From Hevea brasiliensis (taxonomy: Eukaryota; Streptophyta; Magnoliopsida; Malpighiales; Euphorbiaceae), in the NCBI RefSeq assembly GCF_030052815.1, contig NC_079497.1, positions 18,986,258 to 19,050,257 on the forward strand: a stretch of 64,000 nucleotides of DNA. Direction: 5' to 3'. The notes beneath the pieces were generated by a model. The model was not told the origin of the DNA. It searched no databases and saw only the letters and a list, made by a program, of their open reading frames with translations. Positions 46,317-58,200 of this stretch are shown one piece after another (within the stretch, counting starts at the first letter, position 1; each line of letters starts with the position of its first letter). The translations under genes were made by a program, and so were the position numbers.

Positions 46317-48015
46317 TGATAAGTGCATAATTTATTAATTTTACTCCAATCGCATTTAGTGTTTCTAGTATGTTTTTAGGCATAATTTAGTTGACTAAAG
46401 TATATTTATCATTTAGGAATATGTTTAGATAGTTGTTAGAATAATTGTGTTAAATATAAAAATTTTCAGCATTTGATCTTTGCTGTATTTTTCAGGTGTT
46501 TCTAAAGTTGTGGGTCTCCATATTGAGCGCTGTTTAATCCATTGAAAAGCTAAGATAGAGCACTACAAATGATAAAGGGGGACGAAGGCCCAAATCAGTC
46601 TCCAAGGTTGACAAAATGAGCTATGGATCTATTGCAAACGACCAGACTTAATGTGTCACAACTAATTTCAGTATTTTTTTGTATCTGGAGTTCTAGACGT
46701 CCAAATGAAGCAAGCCTAAGCCCAAGCCCAATTGAACCTTAAGAGCTACCTCTACAACTTCTATGAAGGGATGGACACGAGATGAGGCCATTTTAATTGT
46801 GAAAAATGACTATGGGCTGGATCGTCTGTCTGAACCAGTCCCAATTTTTGGGCCATAACTTGGGCTGTAGACCTCGGATTTAGGCAAATGAGTACCCATT
46901 GAAAAGCTAAGAAATAGGGCTACAACTTTCCTGAAGAGGGCAGAGACAGATTCGGAAAGGAAGTCACTAACAATTGGCCTTGATTTCAGAGACGTGAATG
47001 CAGGCTGAAAATCTATCTTTTGAATTTCAAAACTTTTCCTACTTTAGTTCCTATCTTTGAGATTAGGTTTTTGATTATAAATATGTCTTTGGGTAGCAGC
47101 TAAAACACAACTACTCAGCAGCCTCTCAACCTCAAAAACACTTTCATTCTCCATTCTCTTTTTTTTAGATTTCTTCTTTATTTTTCCTTTATTTTTTTGT
47201 AAGCCATGAACATGAGTGGCTAAGTTTTTAATTCAGTCCAAGGGATTCAAGTTCTTTTGCATGATTTGTGAGACCAGGTTTTTAATTTAATTGATGTCTT
47301 TTTGAATATCTATTGTTTTCTGATTTCATTGTCTTTGATCTATTGAATGAGTTGCTAAAAGGCCTATTAGTTAATTGTTTGATTTGATCAATTGCTAGTT
47401 TATCTTCATAATCCATAATTATTGTGTAAGACTGAACATGAGTAGCAATTAGGTTTTATTGATTATGATCCCAGTTTTCGATAATAACCTAAGAAAATAA
47501 TAGGGTGAATTAAATGATTTATGCTTCATAAATTATTGTTCAGCTAAACCACTTCCTATTCTTAAAGCAGTTAATAATTTGATGAGGATTGCTTAATACC
47601 AATTCAGTTAATAATTAGAGTCAACAAGAGTGTTGGGCTCGAATTGATGAGTGTAGGGAAGTTAGGGGTTTACCTCGCTGTTTGGTAAATCTACGTTAAG
47701 TATTCAATAAGAGAAAATTGTATTTATTTTGTCTATGATCAAATCAATGCATTGGAATGTGAATTACCTTGGACTGAAGTTTGTTTAATTCGAGAGTTTC
47801 TTATTTAATTTTAGATCTTAGTTTTAGATTTTTTATTTCTTCTTTGGATTGCGAATTAATCCCCCCAACCTTTGTTTCTTTTTTCATTACACAAGTGCAC
47901 GAAATTTAATAATTTAGTCTCTAGGGTTCGACCTGGATTTACCACTTACTAGGAAAAATATTTCATAATTGGTGATTTCAGTTAATTTAATTTCTAGTGG
48001 ATTCGACACCCATCA
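46317..48015 (+). repeat. 5' LTR of Athila (1699 bp)
   Basis: Paired with 51993-53680 by obvious colinearity with scattered substitutions. It includes a module (46851-46938) resembling those in the Tekay LTRs. No gene seen. Confidence 0.88.
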
Positions 48016-48017
48016 AG

Positions 48018-48042
48018 AATTTTGGCGCCGTTGTCTGGGACT
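48018..48042 (+). other. Athila primer-binding site
   Basis: TTTTGGCGCCGTTGTCTGGGA two to four bases after the LTR end; the TGGCGCCGTTG core is characteristic of Athila. Confidence 0.8.
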
Positions 48043-48266
48043 AAAATTTATTGGATTTTGCGTTTTTTTTGTTGGGGTATTCTGTTATTAATTTTGTTTG
48101 TGAAGTGTTGCTATTTTTAGGTTTTTAGAAAAAATTACTGTGTTACTATTCCTTGACAGATTTTTGGTTGAATTTGGAGGGCGGCCCATACTTATTTTGA
48201 AGGAAATAATGTTCTGATTCAGACCAATAAAATTTATTGGCCCCACCATCTTGAGGCCAAATTCGA

Positions 48267-49970
48267 TTGTTTTCTAGGGTTTTGAGGCTTTTTTCTATTT
48301 TTACTTTGATTTCTTTTGTTTATGACAATACTTCTCAATCTGGTGAGTTGATCTTTGATCCAGAAGTAGAAACAATATCTAAATGGTTGAGAAAATTGGC
48401 TAAGCAAGCTAGGCAGATTCCGAGTACATCTGAAGGAGTCCAATCTCCAAGAGAGTTAAGTTCGGATTCAGATTCAGATTAAATTTCGAAAACGAAACCA
48501 TGGCTGCTAGGACTTTGAAAGAGTTGGCTGCTCCTAATCTAAACCAACAGCCTTTATGTATTCAATACCCTACTTTAAATATTGCTTTTGAGTTGAAATC
48601 TAGACTAATCCATTTGTTGCCTAAGTTTCATGGTCTTGCAGGTGAGGATCCACATAAGCATTTAAAAGAATTTCATGTTGAGTGTTCCAGCATGAAACCT
48701 CAAGGAGTTTTAGAGGATCAAATCAAGCTTCAAGCTTTCCCTTTCTCACTGGAAGGCGCAGCTAAGGATTGATTGTATTACCTTCCTTCCGAATTTATCA
48801 ACTCATGGAATGGGATAAAGCAGATATTTTTGGAGAAGTATTTTCCTGCTTCCCATGTTGCCAATATAAGAAAAGAAATTTGTGAGATCCGACAGTACAA
48901 TGGAGAGAGCTTATATGAGTACTGGGAGCAATTTAAGAAACTGTGTGCAAGCTGTCCCCATCATCAAATAAGTGAGTAGCTGTTGATTCATTATTTCTAT
49001 GAGGGATTTCTACTAATGGACCGCAATATGATAGATGCTACCAGTGGAGGAGCTTTGGTTGACAAGACACCAGATGAAGCAAGGAGGCTAATTACTAACA
49101 TGGCAGCAAACTCTTAGCAGTTTGCAATAAGAATGGATCATGCACCTAAGAAGGTTAATGAGGTAAGTACATCTAACCTTGAGAAATAGATTTCTGATTT
49201 AACTTCTTTGGTGAGGCAATTGGCTGCAGGGAACATGCAAACTATTAAGGTATGTGGAATTTGTTCGTGTTCGGGTCATGCTACTGACATGTGTCCTGCG
49301 TTACAAGAGGATGAATCAATGCAACATGCTAATGTAGTAGGACATTATGCACAGCCACAACGCAGGTATGATCCCTTTTCTAATACTTATAATCCAGGAT
49401 GGCGAGATCATCCCAATTTGAGTTATGGGAATCAACCAGTGCAAAATCGATACCAGCAGTAAAGACCACAAGTGAATAATCACCTCCACCTTCCTCAAAT
49501 CAAGGTATGTCACTTGATGAAATTGTTAAGGCTTTGGCTAATAATACTCAACAGTTTCAACAAGAGACTAGAAATAGCATTCAAAACATAGAGAGGCATA
49601 TTGGTCAGTTAGCCTCATCTGTGAGTAAGCTGGAAGCTCAAGGTTCTGGAAGGCTTCCATCACAAATAGTCATGAACCCTAGAGAAAATGCGAGTGCTAT
49701 ACTGTTGCGGAGTGGGAAGGAAGTTGATAATCAGACTCCACATGAGTCAACGAAAAAGAAGAAGCAAGGAGAAAAAGAGTCTGAAGTTCCTGAAGTTGAG
49801 GTAAATACTGAACCTAACTTGAATAAGGTTAATAATTCTGTTCTTCCTCCATTCCCTTGTAGGTTGGCTAAGATGAAGAAAGAAGAACAAGCGAAAGAAA
49901 TTTTGGAGACCTTCAGGAAGTAGAGGTCAATATACCTTTACTTAATGAGATCAAACAAATCCCCAGGTAT
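48267..49970 (+). pseudogene. Athila gag
   Basis: N-terminal GELIFDPEVETISKWLRK in one frame ends in a Ser/Asp run at about 48480, then a frame change leads to AARTLKELAAPN. Further blocks are KFHGLAGEDPHKHLKEF, IKLQAFPFSLEGAAKD, WNGIKQIFLEKYFPAS and YNGESLYEYWEQFKKL, with a cysteine motif CGICSCSGHATDMC at about 49255-49300. Later parts hold TRNSIQNIERHIGQLASSV and NASAILLRSGKEVD. In-frame stops (48770, 48977 and others) and a frameshift near 49470 break the gene. Block order matches intact Athila Gag as I know it. Confidence 0.8.
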
Positions 49971-50908
49971 GCTAAATTCCTTAAGGAATTATGCACTATA
50001 AAGCGCAAGTTGAGGAATAATGAGAAGATCAGTGTGGGGAAAAATGTGTCAGCATTAATTCAGAAAAAAATTACCCCCTAAGTGTAGGGATCCAGGTTCG
50101 TTTTCTATTCCCTGCAAAATAGGTGATTCTAGATTTGAAAGTGCAATGGCAGATTTAGGAGCATCTATTAATGTTATGTCAAATTTAGTTTTTCAAACTT
50201 TAAATTTGGGTCCTTTGAAAGAAACCAGTGTTATTGTTTAGTTAGCTGATCGTTCTAGTGCTTACCCATTTGGAGTAGTTGAGGATATGTTGGTGCAGGT
50301 TGGAGAATTGATTTTTCCTGTAGATTTTTACATTCTGGATATGGATGATAGTGCTCTTTCATCAAAGTCAGCTTTGATTTTGTTTGGAAGACCTTTCCTA
50401 AAAACTGCCAATATAAAAATTGATGTGGATTAGGGTACCTTAACTATGGAGTTTGATGGAGAGACTGCCCAATTTAATATCTTTGATTCCATGAAGTATC
50501 CTGCTGATGATCATTTTGTCTTTTCTGTTTTTTCTATTGATGTTGTTGATACATTTGTGCAGGATGTTTTTGAGTTAAGCATGGAGGATGAGTTAGAAAG
50601 AAAATCACATTTGCATGAATTAGAGGAAATTCGCCTTAAGGCTTATGAGAATTTTAGGATCTATAAAGAAAAGGCAAAGGCATTCCATGACAAACTAAGA
50701 AAGTTATTTGTGATTATTGTATAATTCCAGATTGAAGCTAATGCCTAGTAAGTTGCGTTCTTGTTGGATTGGACCCTTTGTTATTACTAATGTGGTTCCT
50801 TATGGTACAATTGAAATTCAAATTTTAGGAACTAACAAAGTGTTCAAGGTCAACAGTCATGAACTCGAGCCATTTTATGAGGGGTTTCAGGAGCATTCAG
50901 TGGATTAA
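49971..50908 (+). pseudogene. Athila protease fused to integrase C-terminus (RT, RNase H and integrase core deleted)
   Basis: Protease active-site region MADLGASINVMSN (about 50144-50182), then LIFPVDFYILDMD and ILFGRPFLKTANIKID. The open frame 50446-50724 continues from MEFDGE through VVDTFVQDVFELSMEDELE and then, without a stop, into SHLHELEEIRLKAYEN, which in intact elements belongs to the integrase C-terminal region. YNSRLKLMPSKLRS, WIGPFVITNVVPYG and FKVNSHELEPFYEGF follow in a shifted frame to the TAA at 50906. More than 2 kb of pol is thus missing. Confidence 0.8.
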
Positions 50909-51992
50909 GGAGCTTTGCCATGTCGAGCTAACGACGATAAACAAAAGCACTTCTTTGGAGGCAACCCATGGGTGGCTTGTTAGCCACAATCAGATTTATT
51001 TTCTTTTCCTTATTTTATTTTATTTTCTAGCATTTTTTCTTTTCTTTTGCATTTGGGCTTTACATTGGGGACAATGTAAGTTTTAAGTGTGGGAGAGGAG
51101 AAATTTGTTGCTGCAATCTTTTTAATTGTTTAAAAAAAAATTGTTCTTATAAGCTTGATTCATGATTCTATATTAACTCTCAGAGAGAAGTGCTTTGTCC
51201 TTGAAATGACTTTTCTATTTTAGATTGAATTTTTGAGATTTTAGGCAAGATAATAGTAACTTTAATGATGGATTTTCCCTCTTCTCCATATCATAGAGCA
51301 ATTTTTTCTTGCACAAATCATTTAGGCTTGATTTAATGTGAAATGATTAGTTATGTGTGCTTTAAACTAGTGTCATGCATATTTCAGAACTTTGTTTAAT
51401 CTATCAGGGCACTTTATAATATGTAGATGCATAAATTGGGGGAAATAAAAGATTGAACTTGAAAATTGCTCTGCTATTTTAGTTAAGCAAACTAACCAAG
51501 GGTCTTCATGAACCCCATGTCGATTCTCAGGCCAAAAGCTAGTTAGGATATGAGCAAGGTACTTTTCTGAAGGTGACGGTTGAAAAAAAAAAAAAAAAAA
51601 CTAACTGTGACAAGAGAGAAGTACCAATTTCAAATATATAAAAAAAGGGCATTTCTATCTCCCCTAAGATTTGCAAAGAGTTATAATTGTTGTGCCTTGA
51701 TAAATTAGCCTTGTGTTTTGGTGTGTATTGACTTAAAATTTTATGGAACTTTAATTGTGTGAGCTTAATTGATTTCAAACCTTTTGTTTTGTGTTAAAAA
51801 ATTATTGATATATTGGTATGGTGTTGATGGAATTTGTTGTGATAGTTATTACCTTACTTGCCTCTTCTTTCAAACTTTTAATCTTTTGTTAGAGAATGTT
51901 GTGATAGGGTGAAGTTAAGGAACTTCTAAGTGGAGTTGATTGAGAGTTTAAGTCATGCTTGAGGACAAGCATGGAAAAAGTGTGGGGGAATT
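50909..51992 (+). other. Athila 3' non-coding region and polypurine tract
   Basis: Contains the conserved GGAGGCAACCCATGG motif (50958-50972), a poly-A run at about 51582-51600, and the polypurine tract AGTGTGGGGGAATT at 51979-51992 next to the 3' LTR. No env-like ORF. Confidence 0.65.
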
Positions 51993-53680
51993 TGATAAGT
52001 GCATAATTTATTAATTTTACTCCCATCGCATTTAGTGTTTCTAGTATGTTTTTATGCATAATTCATTTGACTAAAGTATATTTATCATTTAGGCATGTGT
52101 TTAGATAGTTGTTGGAATATTTGTGTTAAATGGAGAAATTTTCAGCATTTGACCTTTGCTATATTTTTTAGGTGTTTCTAAAGTTGTAGATCTCCAAATT
52201 GAGTGCTATTTAATCCATTGAAAAGCTAAGATAGAGCACTACAAATGATAAAGAGGGACTAAAGCCCAAATCAGTCTCCAAGGTTAACAAAATGAGCTAT
52301 GGATCTATTGCAAAAGACCAGACTTGATGTGTCACGACTAGTTTTAGTATTTATTTAGTTTTAGACCTCCAAATGAAGCAAGCCCAAGCCCAATTGAACC
52401 TTAAGAGCTACCGCTACAACTTCTATGAAGGGCTAGACGTGAGATGAGGCCATTTTAATTGTGAAAAATGGCAATGAAGTCATCACTATGGGCTGGACTA
52501 TCTGTCAGAACCAGTCTCAGTTTTTGGGCCATAACTTAGGCTGTAGACCTCGGATTTAGTCAAATGAGTACCCGTTAGAAAGCTAAGAAATAGAGCTACA
52601 ACTTTCCTGAAGAGGGCAGTGACAGATTCGAAAAGGAAGTTACTGAAAATCGGCCTTGATTTCAGAGATGTGAATGCAGGCTGAAAATCTGTCTTTTGAA
52701 TTTCAAAACTTTTCCTAGTTTGGTTCCTATCTTTGGGATTAGGTTTTTTATTATAAATATGTCTTTGGGAAGCAGCTAAAACATAACCATTCAGCAGCTT
52801 CTCGACCTAAAAAACACCTTCATTCTCCATTCTCTTTTTTTTAGATTTCTTCTTTATTTTTCCTTTATTTTTCTGTAAGCCATGAACATGAGTGGCTAAG
52901 TTTTTAATTCAATTCAAGGGATTTAAGTTCTTTTGCATAATTTGTGAAACCAGGTTTTTAATTTAATTTATACCTTTTTGAATATCTATTTTTTTTTGAT
53001 TTCATTGTTTTTGATCTATTGAATGATTTGCTAAAAAGGCCTATTAGTTAATTGTTTGATTTGATCAATTGCTAGTTCATCTTCATAATTCGTAATTATT
53101 GTGTAGGACTGAATATGAGTAGCAATTAGGTTTTATTGATTATGATCCCAGTTTTCGATAATAACCTAAGGAAATAATAGGGTGAATTAAATGACTTATA
53201 CTTCATAAATTGTTGTTCAGCTTAACTACTTCCTATTCTTAAAGCAGTTATTAATTTGATGAGGATTGTTTAATACCAATTCAATTAATAATTAGAGTCA
53301 ACAGGAGTGTTGGGCTCGAATTGATGAGTATAGGGAAGTCAGGGGTTTACCTCGCTGTTTGGTAAATCTACATTAAGTATTCAATAAGAGAAAATTATAT
53401 TTCTTTTGTCTATGATCAAATCAATGCATTAGAATGCGAATTACCTTGAACTGAAGTTTGTTTAATTTGAGAGTTTCTTATTTAATTTTAGATCTTAATT
53501 TTGGATTTTTGATTTCTTCTTTGGATTGCGAATTAACCCCCCCCCCCCAACCTTTGTTTCTTTTCCATTACACAAGTGCACAAAATTTAATAATTCATTC
53601 TCTAGGGTTGACTTGGATTTATCACTTACTGCAGTAAATATTTCATAATTGGTGATTTCTGTTGGATTCGACACCCATTA
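51993..53680 (+). repeat. 3' LTR of Athila (1688 bp)
   Basis: Colinear with 46317-48015; differences include a C run at about 53537-53548 and small deletions. Terminal CA is mutated to TA. Confidence 0.88.
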
Positions 53681-54162
53681 ATTATCCAATTTATACAAAC
53701 ACAACACATTCAAACTCCTAATCATATCAACTTATTAAACATCCTCATGAAACCAATTTTCATCATTTAAAAGCATCAAACCCCAAAGAATTCCATGGCT
53801 GCTGAAATTAGGGTTCTTCAATTTCTTATCATTTATTTTCATTTTCATGTGATACTCACCCATCTCATCATTCTTACAAGATTTAAAGAAGAGAGGGAGT
53901 GGTATCTTGCACTTACCTCTTGTGACCCAACTTGTAACTTCCCAAAACTTCAAGTTTCCTTCTTCTTATGACTACCAATAGCTTCCTTATGGTGTAGGGA
54001 TGATTTTTAGTGAAGAGAGGTTAAGGTTTTATGTGGAGGAAGCTTGGGAAATCAAGCTTCAAGAAAGAAAAATGGAGGGAGAGAGAGAGAGCTTGGAATT
54101 TCGGCCATGGAGGAGTGAGAGGAAGAAGAAGACTTGGGTTGGTGGGGTTTTGTCTCTTGTGT

Positions 54163-54212
<50 letters not shown>
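54163..54212. repeat. AT microsatellite in the LTR of element E
   Basis: About 25 uninterrupted TA dinucleotides, roughly 490 bases inside the LTR start. Confidence 0.9.
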
Positions 54213-54217
<5 letters not shown>

Positions 54218-54701
54218 TTTTTATAATGTCATAAGCCCTTTTTCTTTTCTTTTCTTTTCTTTTCTTCTTCTTTCTCTTCTCATTTTCCTAATTCAATTTA
54301 TATAGTTTAATTTATGATAATTATTTTATTCTCTCAAAATTTTAATTTGACATTTAGGTCAAAATTCACCTCTAGGGGTAAAATGACCAAAAGGCCCTTC
54401 GTGGTGCTCATCGGGTTATTATTTTTTTTTTGCACCAATTAATAAATTCTCTTAAATTTTATTTTATTTTGTTTTCTCTAAATTTTCTTTAATATCTTTA
54501 ATGTCATTTTTACCTAAATAAACCTTTAATTTGGTCCTAAAATTATTTCCTATATTTTATTAAATTTTCTTTACATCTATTCCATCAATTTATGTCTCCT
54601 CACTATAGTTTAACTGTAGTTTCAGACATTCTTACTGCTCGAACATACATTAGTCATCGGAACAGTAGAATGTACGGACTACCTACGGTGAGGGCGTTAC
54701 A

Positions 54702-55475
54702 ATTCTTTCCCTCTAAATAAAAATTTCGTCCTCGAAATTTACCTGATGTGAAGAACTGAGGGAATTGTTGCCTCATCGCCTTCTCGTTCTCTCATGTCGC
54801 TTCTTCTGTGTTATGGTGTCTCCACAATACTTTCACAAGTGGGATCCTCTTGTTTCTGAGATCTTTCACTTCCCGTGCCAAGATTCTAACTGGTTCTTCT
54901 TTATAAGTCAAATTAGGTTGTACAATTATCTCTTCTGCGGAAATGACATGTGAAGGATCTGATCTGTATCTCCTGAGCATCGACACATGGAATACATTGT
55001 GAATCTTGTCCAGCTCAGGTGGTAAAGCTAGCCTGTAGGCTACTGGACCTACACATTCAATGACATCGTATGGACCAATAAACCTAGGGCTTAACTTACC
55101 CTTCTTACCAAATCTTAGCACTTTCTTCCAAGGTGATACCTTGAGAAAAACCTTATTGCCAACCTCGTACTCTATATCCTTTCTCCTCAGGTCGGCATAT
55201 GACTTCTGTCTGTCTGAGGCGGCTTTCAAATTATCTTTGATGAGTTTCACTTTTTCCTTAGTCTGACTCACCAAGTATGGGCGCACTACCTTCTCTTCCT
55301 CCATTTCTGTCCAATATAAGGGAGTCTTGCATCTCTTCTCATACAATGCTTCATATGGAGCTATTTTTATGCTGGCTTGGTAGCTGTTATTATAAGCAAA
55401 CTCTACCAAAGGAAGATATTTCTCCCAACTTCTTTCAAAATCAATGATGCAACTTCTTAACATATCCTCCAATAC
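54702..55475 (-). pseudogene. Integrase C-terminal half and chromodomain (element E), exon after the intron-like insert
   Basis: Minus strand: LEDMLRSC, PLVEFAYNNSYQASI, PYEALYEKRC, YLVSQTKEKV, the GPYDV module ([15 protein letters not shown]), [13 protein letters not shown] and the chromodomain-like VKVLWRHHNTEEAT. TGA follows (Trp in relatives) at 54792; sequence similarity continues to the polypurine tract (TTAGAGGGAAAGAAT, 54702-54716). It is open for 227 codons from 55472, the longest intact stretch in this element. It integrates cDNA; the chromodomain is thought to bias insertion to heterochromatin. Confidence 0.8.
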
Positions 55476-55565
55476 CTATCATACCATATCATTCATGTCA
55501 TTAGTGTCAAGTTATTGTTATAATTCCTTAACAATTACAACAATTCATTAAGTTCTAAGGGTTAC
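55476..55565 (-). other. Intron-like 90-base insertion in integrase
   Basis: Minus strand begins GTAACCC and ends ATGATAG, AT-rich, with in-frame stops, and interrupts the conserved integrase between the codons for VIQ and VLED. Removing exactly GT to AG restores the family sequence. A CTAAT branch-point-like motif lies about 25 bases before the AG. AGGTA occurs at both borders. Elements at 14310 and 63655 have no insert at this place. Confidence 0.6.
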
Positions 55566-56535
55566 CTGAATCACCCTTTCTGACTGTCCATCCATCTGTG
55601 GATGAAAAGCCATACTAAAGTACAGTTAAGTACCTAAAGACTCCTATAGTCTCTTCCAAAACCTCAAAGTAAATCTCAGGTCTCAGTCAGATATGATCGA
55701 TGTTGGAACTCCATGTAGCCGGACTATATCATCTATGTACATCTCTGCTAACCTCTCCAGTGAGTAGTTGGCTCTAACTGGTAGGAAGTGAGCTGACTTA
55801 GTCAATCTATCCACAATCACCCATATAGTATCATGCTTCTTCTGTATCAATGGTAGCCCAGTGATAAAATCCATGGTGATGCGATCCCATTTCCACTCTG
55901 GTATGGATATAGGTTGCAACAACTCTGATGGATCCTGATGCTCAGCCTTAACTTGCTGGCATGTCAAACATCTGGTCACAAAATCACCAATCTCTTTCTT
56001 CATTCCATGCCACCAATAATGTGTTTTTAAGTCTTGATACATCTTAGTACTTCTTGGGTGCATAGCATGGAAGCTACTGTGTGCCTCTTTCAAGATATTC
56101 TTTTTTAGTTCCTAATCTCCTGATACACATATTCTACCTTTATAATATAGACACCCATCTCCTTTTAACTCATAATCAGTCTCCTTCTCCTCTTGAGTTC
56201 TGCCCATAATAGTTAGCAAATTTTCATCCCTTAGTTGTGCTTATTGTATTTGCTGTAACAAGCTTGGCTTTACAAGTAACTCAGCTAAAATTTCCCCACC
56301 CTGTGCTAAAGACAACCAAGCATTCAGTGCTCTCAAAGCCATCATGGACTTTTTGCTCAGTGCATCAGCCACTACATTTGCCTTCTCAGGATGGTAGTTG
56401 ATCACACAGTCATAATCTTTAAGGAATTCAATCCATCTCCTCTATCTTAGATTGAGTTCCTTCTGGGTTGGCAAATACTTTAGACTCTTGTGATCCGTAT
56501 ATATGTAGCATTTCTCACCATATAAGTAATGCCTC
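55566..56535 (-). pseudogene. RNase H end and integrase N-terminal half (element E)
   Basis: Minus strand: RNase H tail ([13 protein letters not shown], about 56355), a variable linker, then the integrase zinc region (HAMHPRSTKMYQDLKTHYWW, shortened here to HPRSTKMYQDLK, and CLTCQQVK), core [36 protein letters not shown]. It is open from 56093 to 55683; then three stops follow at positions where relatives have Arg or Gln codons (TGA, TAG, TAA), before AFHPQMDGQSERVIQ at the insert. Both catalytic Asp residues and the Glu neighbourhood remain. Confidence 0.8.
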
Positions 56536-57372
56536 TATATCTTCAATGCAAATATTATTGCTGCCAATTCCAGATCATGAGTTGGGTAATTCTTTTCATG
56601 TGGCCTTAGCTTTCTGGAAGCATAGGCAACTACTTTTCCTTCCTGGATCAGAACACACCCAAGCCCAATGTGAGAGGCATCAATGTGGATCACATAGTCT
56701 TTCTCTGACTCTGGCTGGGTCAACACTGGAGCTTCTGTAAGCATAGCCTTCAGCTTCTCGAAACTGGTTTAACATTTATCATTCCAGTCAAACTTAACAT
56801 TCTTATGTAGCAGTTTAGTCAGTGGGGCTACTATAAGGGAGAATCCCTTTACAAATCTCCTATAGTACCTAGCTAACCCCAAAAAGCTTCAGACCTCTGT
56901 TACATTTCTGGGAGCCTTCCATTCAACTATTGCTTTAATCTTCTTGGGATCTACCCTGATCCTATCTGCTGATACAATGTGTCCAAGGAAGGATATCTCA
57001 TCCAACCAGAAGTCACACTTGGACAACTTGGCATACAACTGCTTTTCCTGCAGTGTCTGTAGTACTACTCTCAGGTGTTCATCATGCTCCTCCTAGTTCT
57101 TAGAATACACTAGAATATCATATATAAAAACCACGACGAATTGATCTAAGGATGAAAGATACGGTTCATTAGGTCCATCAAAGCTGCTGGTGCATTCATC
57201 AGCCCAAATGGCATCACTTGAAACTCATAGTGTCCATACCGAGTCCTGAAACAGTTTTAGGAACATCTGTCTCCTTCACTCTCAACTGGTGATAGCCTGA
57301 TTTGAGATCTATCTTGGAGAATACTCTGACTCCCCTCAGCTGATCAAACAGACCATCTACCCGAGGTAAAGG
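56536..57372 (-). pseudogene. Reverse transcriptase C-terminal part and RNase H (element E)
   Basis: RT is decayed by several frameshifts: [15 protein letters not shown] near 57300, MPFG-region remnants near 57200 and YIVVF-type sequence near 57130 are readable only in pieces. RNase H is clearer at 56535-56744: [29 protein letters not shown] and [20 protein letters not shown]. It joins the RT N-terminus at 57373. Confidence 0.7.
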
Positions 57373-58200
57373 TTATTTATTTTTCACAGTCACCTTATTC
57401 AGCTGCCGGTAGTCTATACATAGCCGAAGTGTACCATCCTTCTTCTTCACAAATAGCACCGATGCTCCACAGGGTGACTCACTAGGGCATATAAAGCCCT
57501 TATTTAGTAGCTCCTGTAACTGAACCTTCAACTCTCTCAGTTCAGTGGGTGCCATCCTGCATGGAGCAATGGAAATTAGTGTAGTACTCGGCATAACCTC
57601 TATAACAAACTCCACTTCTCTATCAGGTGGCAAACCTAGCAACTCTTCAGCAAATATATCTGAAAATTCACATACTTTGGGGATCTCCTGTATGCTTGGG
57701 CTAGTCTTCCTGGTGTCAACCACATGTGCTAAGAAAGCCTCACAGCCCTTTCTTATCATTCTTCTGGCTGCTGTGGCTGATATGATAGTAGAAAGACAAC
57801 CCGTTCCTTCACACACAATTGAAATCTCATCCCCTTCTGCTGTTTGTAGTGACATCCTCTTTAGCCAACAATCTATCATTGCTTGATGACGTGATAACCA
57901 ATCCATTCCCAATATCACATCAAACTCATGGAATGGTAGCTCAATCAAGTTAGCTGAAAACTCATAACCCTATATCCTCAGAGGATAACCCTTATAGACC
58001 TTTTTCACCATAACACTATGGCCTCAAGGATTTGTAACTTGTATGTCCTCCTCTAACTCCTCTACCTATACCCCTTTACCAATAGGTGGTGTAATGCACA
58101 CATAAGAATGTGTGGAACCAGGATCAATTAATGCACATACAGATAGATCATAAAGTGAGAAAGTACCCCTTATGACATCAGCTGGCTCTGGCTCATCTCC
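57373..58200 (-). pseudogene. Protease and RT N-terminus (element E)
   Basis: Protease active site LIDPGSTHSYV at about 58095-58127 (minus), frame break, then [19 protein letters not shown]. The 191-codon frame 57948-57373 continues through [32 protein letters not shown] and [20 protein letters not shown], the first RT motifs. Confidence 0.8.

Larger units (their letters stand above)
46317..53680 (+). mobile_element. Athila-type Ty3/gypsy element lacking RT, TSD ATTAT
   Basis: LTRs 46317-48015 and 51993-53680 begin TGATAAGTGCATAATTTATT and end GACACCCATCA (3' copy CATTA). ATTAT flanks both ends (46312-46316 and 53681-53685). The PBS, gag, protease and downstream GGAGGCAACCCA motif are typical of Athila. 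The total of 7364 bp is short for the lineage because of a pol deletion, and no env-like ORF is visible. Confidence 0.88.
33573..54701 (-). repeat. 3' LTR of element E, in three segments
   Basis: Segments 33573-34487, 44675-46316 and 53681-54701. The outer edges are set by GGGCGTCACA (minus) at 33573 and by the polypurine tract plus TGTAACGCC at 54701; the inner edges by the target duplications of the copia and Athila insertions. It contains the hairpin and repeated modules also seen in the other long LTRs (45050-45960) and an (AT)n run at 54163-54212 followed by a TTTTC repeat (about 54238-54270). Confidence 0.75.
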
